DNA of 64,000 bases from a virus: the IMG/VR virus record IMGVR_UViG_3300042198_000079, positions 80,635 through 144,634 of that record; one strand, given 5' to 3'. Every line of letters begins with the position of its first letter. Within the stretch, counting starts at the first letter, position 1. The notes beneath the pieces were generated by a model. It did no database searches and had not been told where the DNA came from. It worked only from the letters and a program-made list of their open reading frames with translations. This document shows positions 25,214 to 32,927 of this stretch, piece after piece. The position numbers were made by a program, and so were the translations under genes.

Positions 25214-25996
25214 ATGTTGTCATTTAAAGAATTTCTAGTAGAGAATTTTATGGAAGAAGAATTGCCTACTTTAATAAGTGCAATAAAAAATCTTACTAGT
25301 AAAAATAGTTCTACTAAAGAAAAATTGTTAAAAGATCTTCAAGATATATACGGTTTTAAATTTGAAAATTTCGGATCAGGTGTGAGTTCTGTTGTTTATG
25401 CAGGAACAAAAAGCACAATTCCACAATATATAATGAAGATATTTGAAAGTTCTGAGGATACAGCATCACAAGAATATCTTGAATATTGTAAGAGTAATCA
25501 AAGTTCTAATCCGTTTCTTCCGTTTCTTCCATCCCCAGAAAAACAACCTTTGATTTTAAATAAATTGCAGAAAATTTATATAATGGAATATGTAACGGTA
25601 GATCCGTGGAAAGGTAATAATCATTTAAGTATTTTTTTTGGTAAAGAAAAGTTTTCTAATTTTATAGACCAAGTTTCAAATATTTTGGGCGGTGATGTTA
25701 TGGATTGGTTTGTTCCATCTGAAGTTATAATTTTTGATCACTGTATAAATGATCTTCTTATTGAAGATCAAAGCAAGTTTGAAAAAATTCTGGAGGAATT
25801 ATTCGATGATAAGTTTTATGACTTTATGAACTGGATTGGAGTCTATGAACATATCATAAATTCAAATCCTAGAGCATCATTAGACTTTGGATATGGAAAT
25901 TATGGCTTTAGACCAAGTGATGGTCATATGGTCATATTTGATCCACTAACCACCATGACCGAAGACGAGAACCCGCTAACCTCCACAACCGAGTGA
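25214..25996 (+). CDS. Capsid-targeted protein-kinase-like protein
   Basis: A 260-residue protein. Residues 1-10 are a capsid-targeting leader with a predicted cut MLSFKEFLVE|NFMEEE (L-V-E). The rest has kinase landmarks in order. There is a glycine-rich loop FGSGVSSVVYAG (53-64), a lysine in YIMKIFE (K75), and a hinge-like IYIMEYVTVDPW. The catalytic-loop region is LDFGYGNYGFRP with D224 and N229 spaced as Asp166 and Asn171 of PKA, and the metal-binding Asp is in HMVIFDPL (D243). A late box precedes it. The inference is a kinase packaged in the head and injected; an inactive pseudokinase is possible because no clear Arg precedes the catalytic Asp. Confidence 0.6.
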   Translation: MLSFKEFLVENFMEEELPTLISAIKNLTSKNSSTKEKLLKDLQDIYGFKFENFGSGVSSVVYAGTKSTIPQYIMKIFESSEDTASQEYLEYCKSNQSSNPFLPFLPSPEKQPLILNKLQKIYIMEYVTVDPWKGNNHLSIFFGKEKFSNFIDQVSNILGGDVMDWFVPSEVIIFDHCINDLLIEDQSKFEKILEELFDDKFYDFMNWIGVYEHIINSNPRASLDFGYGNYGFRPSDGHMVIFDPLTTMTEDENPLTSTTE

Positions 25997-26068
25997 TTAT
26001 TCGTATAACTTTGAAATCAAACAACTAAAATATGTTATTAAAATTTAATAATTAAAAAACATATTGCA

Positions 26069-26097
26069 TTGACACGATTTCCTACATAGCATAAGTT
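26069..26097 (+). promoter_or_regulatory. Early-type promoter, TTGACA-N17-TAAGTT, for nrdA
   Basis: TTGACA (26069-26074), 17 bases, TAAGTT (26092-26097); 12 bases further is the ATG at 26110, giving a leader of only a few bases. Confidence 0.65.
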
Positions 26098-26109
26098 ATT
26101 GAACTAAAA

Positions 26110-29100
26110 ATGTCACAAAGAAAAGACTTCGATTGGCTTAATAAAGATTCTAAATTATTTTTATCACGCGGATACTTGGAAGAAGGAGAAACCGCAGAAC
26201 AACGAATAAAAAATATATCAAAAACTGCTCAAAAATATTTGGAGCAAATGTGGTATAAAAATAACAAATATAAATTCTGGAAAAAGAAACCAGAACTTAT
26301 ACGAAACTTTTCGGAAAAATTTGAATACTGTATGGCACGGGGATGGTTTTCTTTATCTACTCCGGTTTGGAGCAATTATGGTAAGAAAAGAGGGGCACCA
26401 GTGAGCTGTTTTGGGTCTCGTACTGAGCTAGATTCTTGCGAATCTATTATATACACTAATGCTGAAATAGCAACTATGACTCAAAAAGGAGGAGGAACTA
26501 GTATTTACATTGGAGATTTGCGTCCAAGAGGATCAAAAATATCTAGTGGAGGTGTTAGCGATGGTCCAATTTCTTTTCTTGGTCTGTTTGAGTCTTCTGC
26601 GAACATAATGAAGCAGGGGTGTTATGCATTTGATACTGAAGTCTTAACTGAAAAAGGATGGATGTTATTTGAAGATATTATTAATAGATCTGAAATAAAG
26701 GTTGCCCAAGTGCATGATGACGATTCTATAGATTTTGTAACACCAGATAATTATTTTAAATACGAAGTAGATGAAGAATTGATTTTATTTAAAGATTCTA
26801 AAAATATTGATTTATTGGTTACTCAAAATCATAATATGAGGTATAAAAGGTTGGATCGGGTAAACACTAAAAAAGATAAGGACGGGAAATATATTTCAAA
26901 TGAGAAATTTTTAAATCCTAAAGTGTTTATGAAACAAGCAAAAGATATGCCTCTTTACAGAAATATTATTCTTAATAATTCTGGCTTTGCTAAAGCAACG
27001 AGTAATAATTGTCTTACACATAAAGAACGATTTCTCATTGCATTACAGGCAGATGGACATATAAACAAACTAACCAATAAATTAGATTTTCATTTTTCTA
27101 AACAGCGAAAAATTGATAGACTTATTAATATTCTTTCAAATCTAGAAGGATATTCATATATCAAACGAGACAGTAAGAGCGATAATACTACATATATAAT
27201 TGTTACTCCACCCGAGGGAATTCAACACACTAAACAATTTGATTGGGTGAATCTAAACACCATTTCTAAAGAATGGTGTTTAGATTTTGTTTTGGAATTG
27301 TTGGAATGGGATGGGTCTAAAAATGCCAATAATCCAATCAATGGTAAATATTCCAGCGTGCTGGAATATAATGTAGATATTGCTCAATGTGTTGCTTCTA
27401 TGTGTGGTTATAAAACTCGTAAAACTACTGTTGCTCGCGATGAATCAAGACATTGTATTTATAATTTACAATTATCAAAAGGCGAACATTTTGGTGTCGA
27501 AAAATTGAAACCAGAGTTACTTCCATATAAGGGGTTTGTATATTGTGTGGAAGTGCCAACACATAATATCTTAGTAAGAAGAAATGGACACGTAACGGTT
27601 TGTGGAAATTCAACAAGACGAGGAAGTCTTGCCGCATATCTTCCAATTGAACATCCTGATATTATGGAATTTTTAGATATCAGAATGGAAGGATGCCCTC
27701 TTCAAAATATTTTAAGTGGAGTTACTGTTGGGAATGAATGGTTTGAGGAAATGAAAGCAGGGGATAAAGGAAAAAGAAAAGTGTGGGCAAAATTAATGAA
27801 AGCCCGCGCATTTGCTGGTGTTCCTTATATTCTCTTTAGAGATAATGCCAATAAAAATAAACCACAGGTTTATAAAGACAAGAATATGGAAATAGTGGCA
27901 TCCAATCTTTGTGTTACTGGTGACCAGAGAGTTGTCAGTGATCGAGGTCTTCTAACAGTTAAAGAATTATATGAACAAGGAGGGTCGTTAAAACTTTTCG
28001 ATAACGATAAGATCGTTAATGCATCTCCTATGCAACTAATAGAAAAAGATGCTGATGTATTTAAAATTACTTTAGAAAACGGATTAGAGCATTCTATTAC
28101 AGGGTATCATAAAGTATCTACTAAAAATGGAAATGTAGCTTGTAGCGATTTGAAAGTAGGGGATATGGTAAAAGTCCAAACCAAATCGATGTATGGAGAT
28201 AGTAGTGGATATTTCCCAGAATATGAAGATTATTATATTTCGTTTAATTCGTATAGTAATGGAGTTGGGTCTAAACAAGAAATTTATGATGCTTTAAAAA
28301 ATCTAACATTAGAACAAAAAATCTTTCTTGCATCAAGAGGAGAATTAATCAATGATGATGGATGTTCTAAAATTGTTAGTATAGAACATATAGGAAAAGA
28401 AGATGTTTATTGCACAACCGTAGATTCGCAAGAACATTTATGGATTTGTAATGGGTTTATTACTTCTAACTGTAATGAAATAATGCTCCCTTCTTCTGAA
28501 AACGAATCTTTTGTTTGTGTTTTATCTTCTATAAATTTGTTATATTACGATGAATGGAAAGATACTGATGCTCCTGAAATCCTTCTTGCATTTTTAGATA
28601 CGGTTAATGAAGAATTTGTAATTAAAACTAATAATATGCCTTTTATGAAGAGGGCAAATAGATTTGCTAAACGACACAGGGCACTTGGTTTAGGAGTGTT
28701 AGGATGGCACTCCTATCTCCAAAAAAACATGATTCCATTTGGTAGCTTTGTTGCAATGGGCAAAACAAACGAAATTTTTTCCAAAATAAATGATAAAACT
28801 TTAAACATGACAAAACAACTTGCGTCATGGTTTGGAGAACCAGAATTATTAAAAGGTTATGGAGAACGAAATACTACTCGTTGTGCATTGGCACCTACCA
28901 AATCTTCTTCATTTATTTTGGGTCAAGTTTCGCAAAGTATTGAACCATATCATTCAAATTATTTTGTTGACGATAAAGCAAAAGCTCAAGTAGTTTTTAA
29001 AAATCCATATTTGAAAGAAGTATTAAAAAAATACGACAAAGATGATCAAGAAGTGTGGGATAGTATTAAAGATGCAAATGGAAGCGTTCAACATTTGAAA

Positions 29101-29373
29101 TTTTTAACTGACGAAGAGCGAGAAGTGTTTAAAACATTTGGAGAAATATCACAAATGGATATCATTAAACAAGCAGGTATTCGTCAAAAATATATAGATC
29201 AAGGACAATCATTGAATTTAATGATACATCCTAAGTGTTCTGCGAAAGACGAGAATCAGTTATATATTGCTTCGCACGAAGAAGGTTTGAAAGGGCTCTA
29301 TTATCGAAAAAGTTTTAATGCTGCTAGTGAATTTAGAAGAGAATTGGTTTCCTGTTCTACTTGTGAAGGATGA
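26110..29373 (+). CDS. nrdA: Ribonucleotide reductase class I alpha subunit interrupted by two inteins
   Basis: The 1087-residue precursor contains two inteins; the spliced protein would be about 570 residues. Host-enzyme motifs include PVSCFGSR (a redox-active Cys), NIMKQG then STRRGSLAAYLP (split by intein 1), SNL then CNEIMLP (split by intein 2; the Cys is the thiyl-radical Cys439 equivalent), FVCVLSSINL (Cys462 equivalent), SSSFILGQVSQSIEPYH, GLYYRKS (radical-transfer Tyr pair) and a C-terminal SCSTCEG thioredoxin-reducible pair. The short length suggests the N-terminal ATP cone is missing. It reduces NDPs to dNDPs with NrdB. Confidence 0.92.
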   Translation: MSQRKDFDWLNKDSKLFLSRGYLEEGETAEQRIKNISKTAQKYLEQMWYKNNKYKFWKKKPELIRNFSEKFEYCMARGWFSLSTPVWSNYGKKRGAPVSCFGSRTELDSCESIIYTNAEIATMTQKGGGTSIYIGDLRPRGSKISSGGVSDGPISFLGLFESSANIMKQGCYAFDTEVLTEKGWMLFEDIINRSEIKVAQVHDDDSIDFVTPDNYFKYEVDEELILFKDSKNIDLLVTQNHNMRYKRLDRVNTKKDKDGKYISNEKFLNPKVFMKQAKDMPLYRNIILNNSGFAKATSNNCLTHKERFLIALQADGHINKLTNKLDFHFSKQRKIDRLINILSNLEGYSYIKRDSKSDNTTYIIVTPPEGIQHTKQFDWVNLNTISKEWCLDFVLELLEWDGSKNANNPINGKYSSVLEYNVDIAQCVASMCGYKTRKTTVARDESRHCIYNLQLSKGEHFGVEKLKPELLPYKGFVYCVEVPTHNILVRRNGHVTVCGNSTRRGSLAAYLPIEHPDIMEFLDIRMEGCPLQNILSGVTVGNEWFEEMKAGDKGKRKVWAKLMKARAFAGVPYILFRDNANKNKPQVYKDKNMEIVASNLCVTGDQRVVSDRGLLTVKELYEQGGSLKLFDNDKIVNASPMQLIEKDADVFKITLENGLEHSITGYHKVSTKNGNVACSDLKVGDMVKVQTKSMYGDSSGYFPEYEDYYISFNSYSNGVGSKQEIYDALKNLTLEQKIFLASRGELINDDGCSKIVSIEHIGKEDVYCTTVDSQEHLWICNGFITSNCNEIMLPSSENESFVCVLSSINLLYYDEWKDTDAPEILLAFLDTVNEEFVIKTNNMPFMKRANRFAKRHRALGLGVLGWHSYLQKNMIPFGSFVAMGKTNEIFSKINDKTLNMTKQLASWFGEPELLKGYGERNTTRCALAPTKSSSFILGQVSQSIEPYHSNYFVDDKAKAQVVFKNPYLKEVLKKYDKDDQEVWDSIKDANGSVQHLKFLTDEEREVFKTFGEISQMDIIKQAGIRQKYIDQGQSLNLMIHPKCSAKDENQLYIASHEEGLKGLYYRKSFNAASEFRRELVSCSTCEG
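26620..27609 (+). mobile_element. Intein 1 of NrdA with LAGLIDADG homing endonuclease
   Basis: Precursor residues 171-500 (330 aa) are inserted after MKQG. It begins with the nucleophile in CYAFDTEVLTEKGW (block A), has LLVTQNHNMRYK (block B, T-x-x-H), and ends GFVYCVEVPTHNILVRRNG and HVTVCGN before the +1 Ser. Between are two LAGLIDADG-like helices, RFLIALQADGHI and WCLDFVLELLEWDGS, so the homing endonuclease may be active. The penultimate residue is Gly rather than His, as in some phage inteins. Confidence 0.9.
27250..27286. repeat. 15-bp inverted repeat within intein 1
   Basis: AATCTAAACACCATT (27250-27264) and its exact complement (27272-27286) with a 7-base loop, inside the second half of the intein coding sequence. 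Confidence 0.85.
27910..28470 (+). mobile_element. Intein 2 of NrdA, mini-intein directly before the radical cysteine
   Basis: Precursor residues 601-787 (187 aa). It starts CVTGDQRVVSDRGLLTVKEL (block A), has HSITGYHKVSTKNG (block B, T-x-x-H) and KVGDMVKV, and ends VYCTTVDSQEHLWICNGFITSN before Cys. No LAGLIDADG motif is visible, so it looks like a mini-intein that has lost its endonuclease. The +1 extein residue is the catalytic thiyl-radical Cys of NrdA. Confidence 0.9.
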
Positions 29374-29421
29374 TCACCCAAAAAGATCGTCTGGACATAT
29401 ATCAATATAAAACACTTAAAG

Positions 29422-29682
29422 ATGAAACATAAAATTGTAAAAACAGAAGGATGTCTTAGCTTTGGTTTGACTATTGATGATAAAAATATCGAGGATATTC
29501 CAAAAGTTGAATTAAACAAAATAGTTGATTATCTTTGTGAAAAAATGAAAGAAGGTCTGGACGATGGAACAGTTGTCTTTTCAGATATTGTTAATGTTTT
29601 TCAATATTCTGATTATGGAAGCGATGAGCATTCTTGTGAAACTTGTGGCGATACAGTTCATTGGTGTATTTGGGAAATATGA
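29422..29682 (+). CDS. Hypothetical protein (86 aa) with cysteine pair
   Basis: An 86-residue acidic protein following nrdA. It is not recognised. The C-terminus HSCETCGDTVHWCIWEI holds a C-x-x-C plus a further Cys/His and could bind zinc or act as a redox partner. Its position after nrdA is compatible with a glutaredoxin-like role, but the fold does not obviously match. Confidence 0.55.
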   Translation: MKHKIVKTEGCLSFGLTIDDKNIEDIPKVELNKIVDYLCEKMKEGLDDGTVVFSDIVNVFQYSDYGSDEHSCETCGDTVHWCIWEI

Positions 29683-29709
29683 GTATTTTTAACATATTTA
29701 TTCGTAAAC

Positions 29710-29717
29710 TATAAATA
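29710..29717 (+). promoter_or_regulatory. Late promoter box TATAAATA
   Basis: Exact TATAAATA, 6 bases before the ATG at 29724. Confidence 0.75.
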
Positions 29718-29723
29718 TGTTAT

Positions 29724-30221
29724 ATGTTAGAAAAATTTAATAATTATATCAATGAATTTCTTTTAGAAAAAAAAGATAGATGTCACAGAAAAGCCGAACA
29801 AGTTTATGGTAAAAAAACTTCTGCATATAGAAGCGGAGCAATAGTAAAATGCAGACAAGGCAAAATCTGGAAAAAGAAAAAAATTAAAGAAAATACAATA
29901 AAAGAAGAGACGCTTGAAGAACCAACACAACTTAATGAAAAAAACACTTTCTCGAAAGAAAAAGAAAGTGGTTTACATGGTTGGTTTTCTCGTCAAGGAG
30001 GAAAAGGAAAAAGTAAAGGCTGGGTAGATTGTAATACCTGTCGTAAAGATAAAAAAACAGGAAAGAAAACCTGCAAAACCTGTGGAAGAGGCAAAGGCGA
30101 AAAAAGAAGCAAATATCCTGCCTGTCGTCCAACACCTTCAGCGTGTAATTCCAGAAAAAGATTAAAAAAAGGATCTAAAAGAATTTCTTGGAAAAAAGGA
30201 AGTAGAACGAAATCCAAATAA
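29724..30221 (+). CDS. Capsid-targeted, very basic protein with DUF5872-like modules
   Basis: A 165-residue protein. The leader MLEKFNNYINEFLLE|KKDR has a predicted L-L-E cut at residue 15. The mature part is extremely Lys/Arg-rich and has two related modules: CHRKAEQVYGKKTSAY then SGAIVKCRQGKIWKKKK, and LHGWFSRQGGKGKSKGWVDC with CNTCR and CKTCGRGKGEKRSKY. These resemble DUF5872-type repeats found in phages and giant viruses. Paired cysteines may bind zinc. The inference is a packaged, DNA-binding internal head protein. A late box sits 6 bases upstream. Confidence 0.6.
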   Translation: MLEKFNNYINEFLLEKKDRCHRKAEQVYGKKTSAYRSGAIVKCRQGKIWKKKKIKENTIKEETLEEPTQLNEKNTFSKEKESGLHGWFSRQGGKGKSKGWVDCNTCRKDKKTGKKTCKTCGRGKGEKRSKYPACRPTPSACNSRKRLKKGSKRISWKKGSRTKSK

Positions 30222-30223
30222 AA

Positions 30224-31003
30224 TTATTCTGTTTCTAAGTTTAAATATTTTGGAGGAACGTGTCCGTGAATAATTAAAGTATCTTCGCTTATTCCCTCCC
30301 AAGATTCTACTTCGCAATAATAATTATCTAAGCCTATCATATGTGCCAAAGATCTTTTTAATTCACATATATTTACAGATTCTTCTTGTGTTACTTCTGG
30401 CATATATCCGTCCTTTTTCATTAATCCTAAATCAATACTAAAAACACAATCTCCATACGATCCTGAACCGCTTAGTGCGTTTTCATCTTCGTCAGTAAAA
30501 CAAAAAATAGCATCTCCTGTAGATCTATTAGATATTCCTCTTGTTTCATTTCTTGGTTCTAATCCACGTTTTTTTATACTTTCTACATTTTTACGTGGTG
30601 TTGCATGATATATAAAGCTCACATTTTCCTTTTCTGGAACGCTATCCCAAAATGATTCTTCTTCTCGTTCTGGTAAAAGCATTTCTACATCATAATCAGA
30701 TAAATTATCTAACCATTCATCAGCTTTTTCTGAACGACTACCGTCGTATATATAAGTGTCTTTTTTGAAATTATAAACTATATATTTTTCTTTTTCTTTA
30801 CTTAATTCGACAACCCAAAACACAATTCCGAATAATGTAAATATTTCTTCTATTTCATAAAGTTCTAAATTTGTTAAAAAATAATCATCTCTTGGATCAA
30901 ATTCAGACACATTGTCAATATTTAATATATTTTTATAGTGTCTTATTTTTCTTTCTTTCGCTCTTTCTTCATTATCGTCTTCGGGAACATCGAACAAAAG
31001 CAT
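30224..31003 (-). CDS. ADP-ribosyltransferase/KptA-like protein with hidden capsid-targeting leader
   Basis: The frame from ATG 31003 encodes 259 residues. The C-terminal half, FIYHATPRKNVESIKKRGLE, then GDAIFCFTDEDENAL, CVFSIDLGLM and LIIHGHVPPKYLN, has the order of an ART fold of the RNA 2'-phosphotransferase/PARP type. Upstream of the ATG the same frame continues without a usual start codon to a TAA at 31064-31066 and reads LSKYNKFIKE, a leader very like that of the next gene (HKYNKFLLE) with an I-K-E site. Either an atypical start is used or the start was lost. A TATAAGTA box lies just upstream. Confidence 0.5.
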   Translation of the reverse strand: MLLFDVPEDDNEERAKERKIRHYKNILNIDNVSEFDPRDDYFLTNLELYEIEEIFTLFGIVFWVVELSKEKEKYIVYNFKKDTYIYDGSRSEKADEWLDNLSDYDVEMLLPEREEESFWDSVPEKENVSFIYHATPRKNVESIKKRGLEPRNETRGISNRSTGDAIFCFTDEDENALSGSGSYGDCVFSIDLGLMKKDGYMPEVTQEESVNICELKRSLAHMIGLDNYYCEVESWEGISEDTLIIHGHVPPKYLNLETE

Positions 31004-31050
31004 TTGCTCATATTGTTCTTTTATAAATTTATTATATTTAGATAAAACAC

Positions 31051-31109
31051 AAAGATACTTATATTAATTTACTGGTTTAGTAATTAATTTCGTTTCGAGT
31101 TTCTTTATA
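31051..31109. repeat. Imperfect direct repeat, copy 1
   Basis: About 59 bases matching 31871-31929 with roughly six mismatches. In this copy the frame reads LITKPVN then a TAA where copy 2 has a CAA (Gln), then YKYL, in frame with the gene at 30224. Confidence 0.85.
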
Positions 31110-31136
31110 AAATATTCTTATCCGTTAAGGTGGGAT

Positions 31137-32792
31137 TTAAAATGTTTGTATAGCAGGACGAAATCTTGCTCTTTTTTCATCTATCACATCAAAATAAATT
31201 CTACCATATATTTCAAACGGATAACCAACAAAATCCATTATATTTCCTAAAATTGGAAGTTTAGAACTAGTAAAATCCCAAATATCATAATATGAAATAT
31301 ATTCTCCTTCGTCGTCTTTACCATAACTTATTGTATAACTTCCCATAAATGTAGATTCTAGTCTATGACTAGGAAAACCACATAAATCTGATATTTGACT
31401 GGAAGTTGCTGGTTTTCTTATTTTTTTAGCAACATCTACAAGTATTTTAGTATTTTCTTCTGACATAATATAAAATTCTGCCAAATTATATTCTTTTTTC
31501 TCTGGTAAAATATCATAGTATATTGAATTTTTATTTTTACTTATTTTTGGGAGATGATTTGGATTTGTTATTTTAAAAAAACTTCTTTCTAACACTTCTT
31601 TATCTCCAGTAAGAAAATAATACCATGCATCATAATCTACTTTAAAATCATCTTCTAAATAATCATCATTTTCAATGTCATCGAAATATTTATCTTTTGT
31701 CACACGTAGAATAAGATTTATAAATTCGTTTATACTTTTAGGAAATTCATTTCTTGGATCGATGTTTCTAAATATTCTGTCTGCCAATGATTTAGGCAAC
31801 AACCCCTCATTTAATAAATTATCACAATATTTATTAAATGAATGTAATACAAACTTTTCTTTATTCATATAAAGATATTTATATTGATTTACTGGTTTAG
31901 TAATTAATTTCAATTCAAGTTTCTCTATATTAATTTTAATTTTTGGAACATAATCTTTTGGAAGTTTGTTTTCTATACCTAAAAATTCTGTATTTTCGTC
32001 CACTATAAAAGTTAAAACAAGATCTGTTAAATTTAACATAATTTGCGAAGAGGTCCAGACTTTGTAGTTTGTTCTATATGGTTCTAAATAACCGGGAATT
32101 CCGTCATGATGTTTTCTGAGACTAGCAAGCAATTCTTCTGGAGTTTCTGATTTTCTTGCTTCTTTTGTTGCCAATCTATATCTAGACATAGACGATTTTC
32201 TATCTTTTCCTGTTTGATATCCTTGATCTGGATATTGAATACCGTGATTAGTTCTAACTATAATTTCATCTTTTCCAAACTTTTTAATTGACGGTTTTCC
32301 AAATTTCAATTTTTCAATTGAAACAAAATAATCTTTACAACCAACTGTTGTATGTCCTCCTATACCTCTTTGGTAAAGATCTAAACATTTTATAACTTTT
32401 TCGATATTACTATAACCAAGTGCTTTTCTTATTTTAAATCCATCTTTTGATATTTTTGTTTTTTTATTTCTATGTTTTTTATCCATAGATACTCCTTCGT
32501 TTTCGTCTTTTTTTCCTTGTAGAGTAGTATTAACTATTCCTATACCAAATTCGTTCATTCCTTCCGAATAATCAGTTTCTTCATCGTGCATATATACTGT
32601 TTCTATCCCATTTATAATTTCTCTAACTATAGATATTCTCGGAATATATGTTCTATCTCTGTTTTTTGCTAAAATTACTTTTCCCGCAACCGAAGTTCCG
32701 ACTGATGTGCATTCGTTTAATATTTTAAAATTATGATTATTTAAAGTTTCCAATAAAAACTTATTATATTTATGTAAAAATAAAAAATTCAT
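31137..32792 (-). CDS. Capsid-targeted Ntn-hydrolase (penicillin acylase/C45/C59-like)
   Basis: A 551-residue protein. Leader MNFLFLHKYNKFLLE is followed by a second site I-L-N-E|C at residues 24-28. From that Cys the sequence reads CTSVGTSVAGKVILAKNRDR, the start of an Ntn-hydrolase of the penicillin-V-acylase/acyltransferase type, in which a freed N-terminal Cys is the nucleophile and the R-D pair lies about 17 residues later. GMNEFGIGIVNTTLQG matches the family's G-x-N-E-x-G-L block, and NHGIQYPDQGYQ resembles the TN-H motif. The C-terminal half is unknown. The inference is that prohead-protease cleavage activates the enzyme. A near-late box AATAAATA lies 6 bases upstream. Confidence 0.65.
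   Translation of the reverse strand: MNFLFLHKYNKFLLETLNNHNFKILNECTSVGTSVAGKVILAKNRDRTYIPRISIVREIINGIETVYMHDEETDYSEGMNEFGIGIVNTTLQGKKDENEGVSMDKKHRNKKTKISKDGFKIRKALGYSNIEKVIKCLDLYQRGIGGHTTVGCKDYFVSIEKLKFGKPSIKKFGKDEIIVRTNHGIQYPDQGYQTGKDRKSSMSRYRLATKEARKSETPEELLASLRKHHDGIPGYLEPYRTNYKVWTSSQIMLNLTDLVLTFIVDENTEFLGIENKLPKDYVPKIKINIEKLELKLITKPVNQYKYLYMNKEKFVLHSFNKYCDNLLNEGLLPKSLADRIFRNIDPRNEFPKSINEFINLILRVTKDKYFDDIENDDYLEDDFKVDYDAWYYFLTGDKEVLERSFFKITNPNHLPKISKNKNSIYYDILPEKKEYNLAEFYIMSEENTKILVDVAKKIRKPATSSQISDLCGFPSHRLESTFMGSYTISYGKDDEGEYISYYDIWDFTSSKLPILGNIMDFVGYPFEIYGRIYFDVIDEKRARFRPAIQTF
31871..31929. repeat. Imperfect direct repeat, copy 2 (within the Ntn-hydrolase gene)
   Basis: Encodes about residues 288-307 (ELKLITKPVNQYKYL). 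The partner copy is at 31051-31109, about 820 bases away in the same orientation. Confidence 0.85.
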
Positions 32793-32798
32793 TATTAG

Positions 32799-32806
32799 TA
32801 TTTATT
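32799..32806 (-). promoter_or_regulatory. Late promoter box (AATAAATA, 7 of 8)
   Basis: Lies 6 bases before the ATG at 32792. Confidence 0.55.
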
Positions 32807-32820
32807 TGAAAAAATAAAAG

Positions 32821-32924
32821 TTTTAAGAAAATTTGTTAGTGAGTCTCTGTCAACCACTTCTTCTTCGAGAACTCCAAAAGGTTGGGAAAGTGCGAAAACT
32901 CCTACCTAACAAATTTTCTTAAAA
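32821..32924. ncRNA. Long perfect-stem hairpin with structured loop, possible non-coding RNA
   Basis: A 19-base arm TTTTAAGAAAATTTGTTAG (32821-32839) is exactly complementary to 32906-32924. The enclosed 66 bases are visibly richer in G and C than the surroundings and contain further pairing options, such as CAACC with GGTTG and CACTT with AAGTG. It lies in the gap between two leftward genes with no frame in it. It could be a terminator, an RNA-processing site or a small structured RNA; I match it to no known family. Confidence 0.5.
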
Positions 32925-32927
32925 TTC

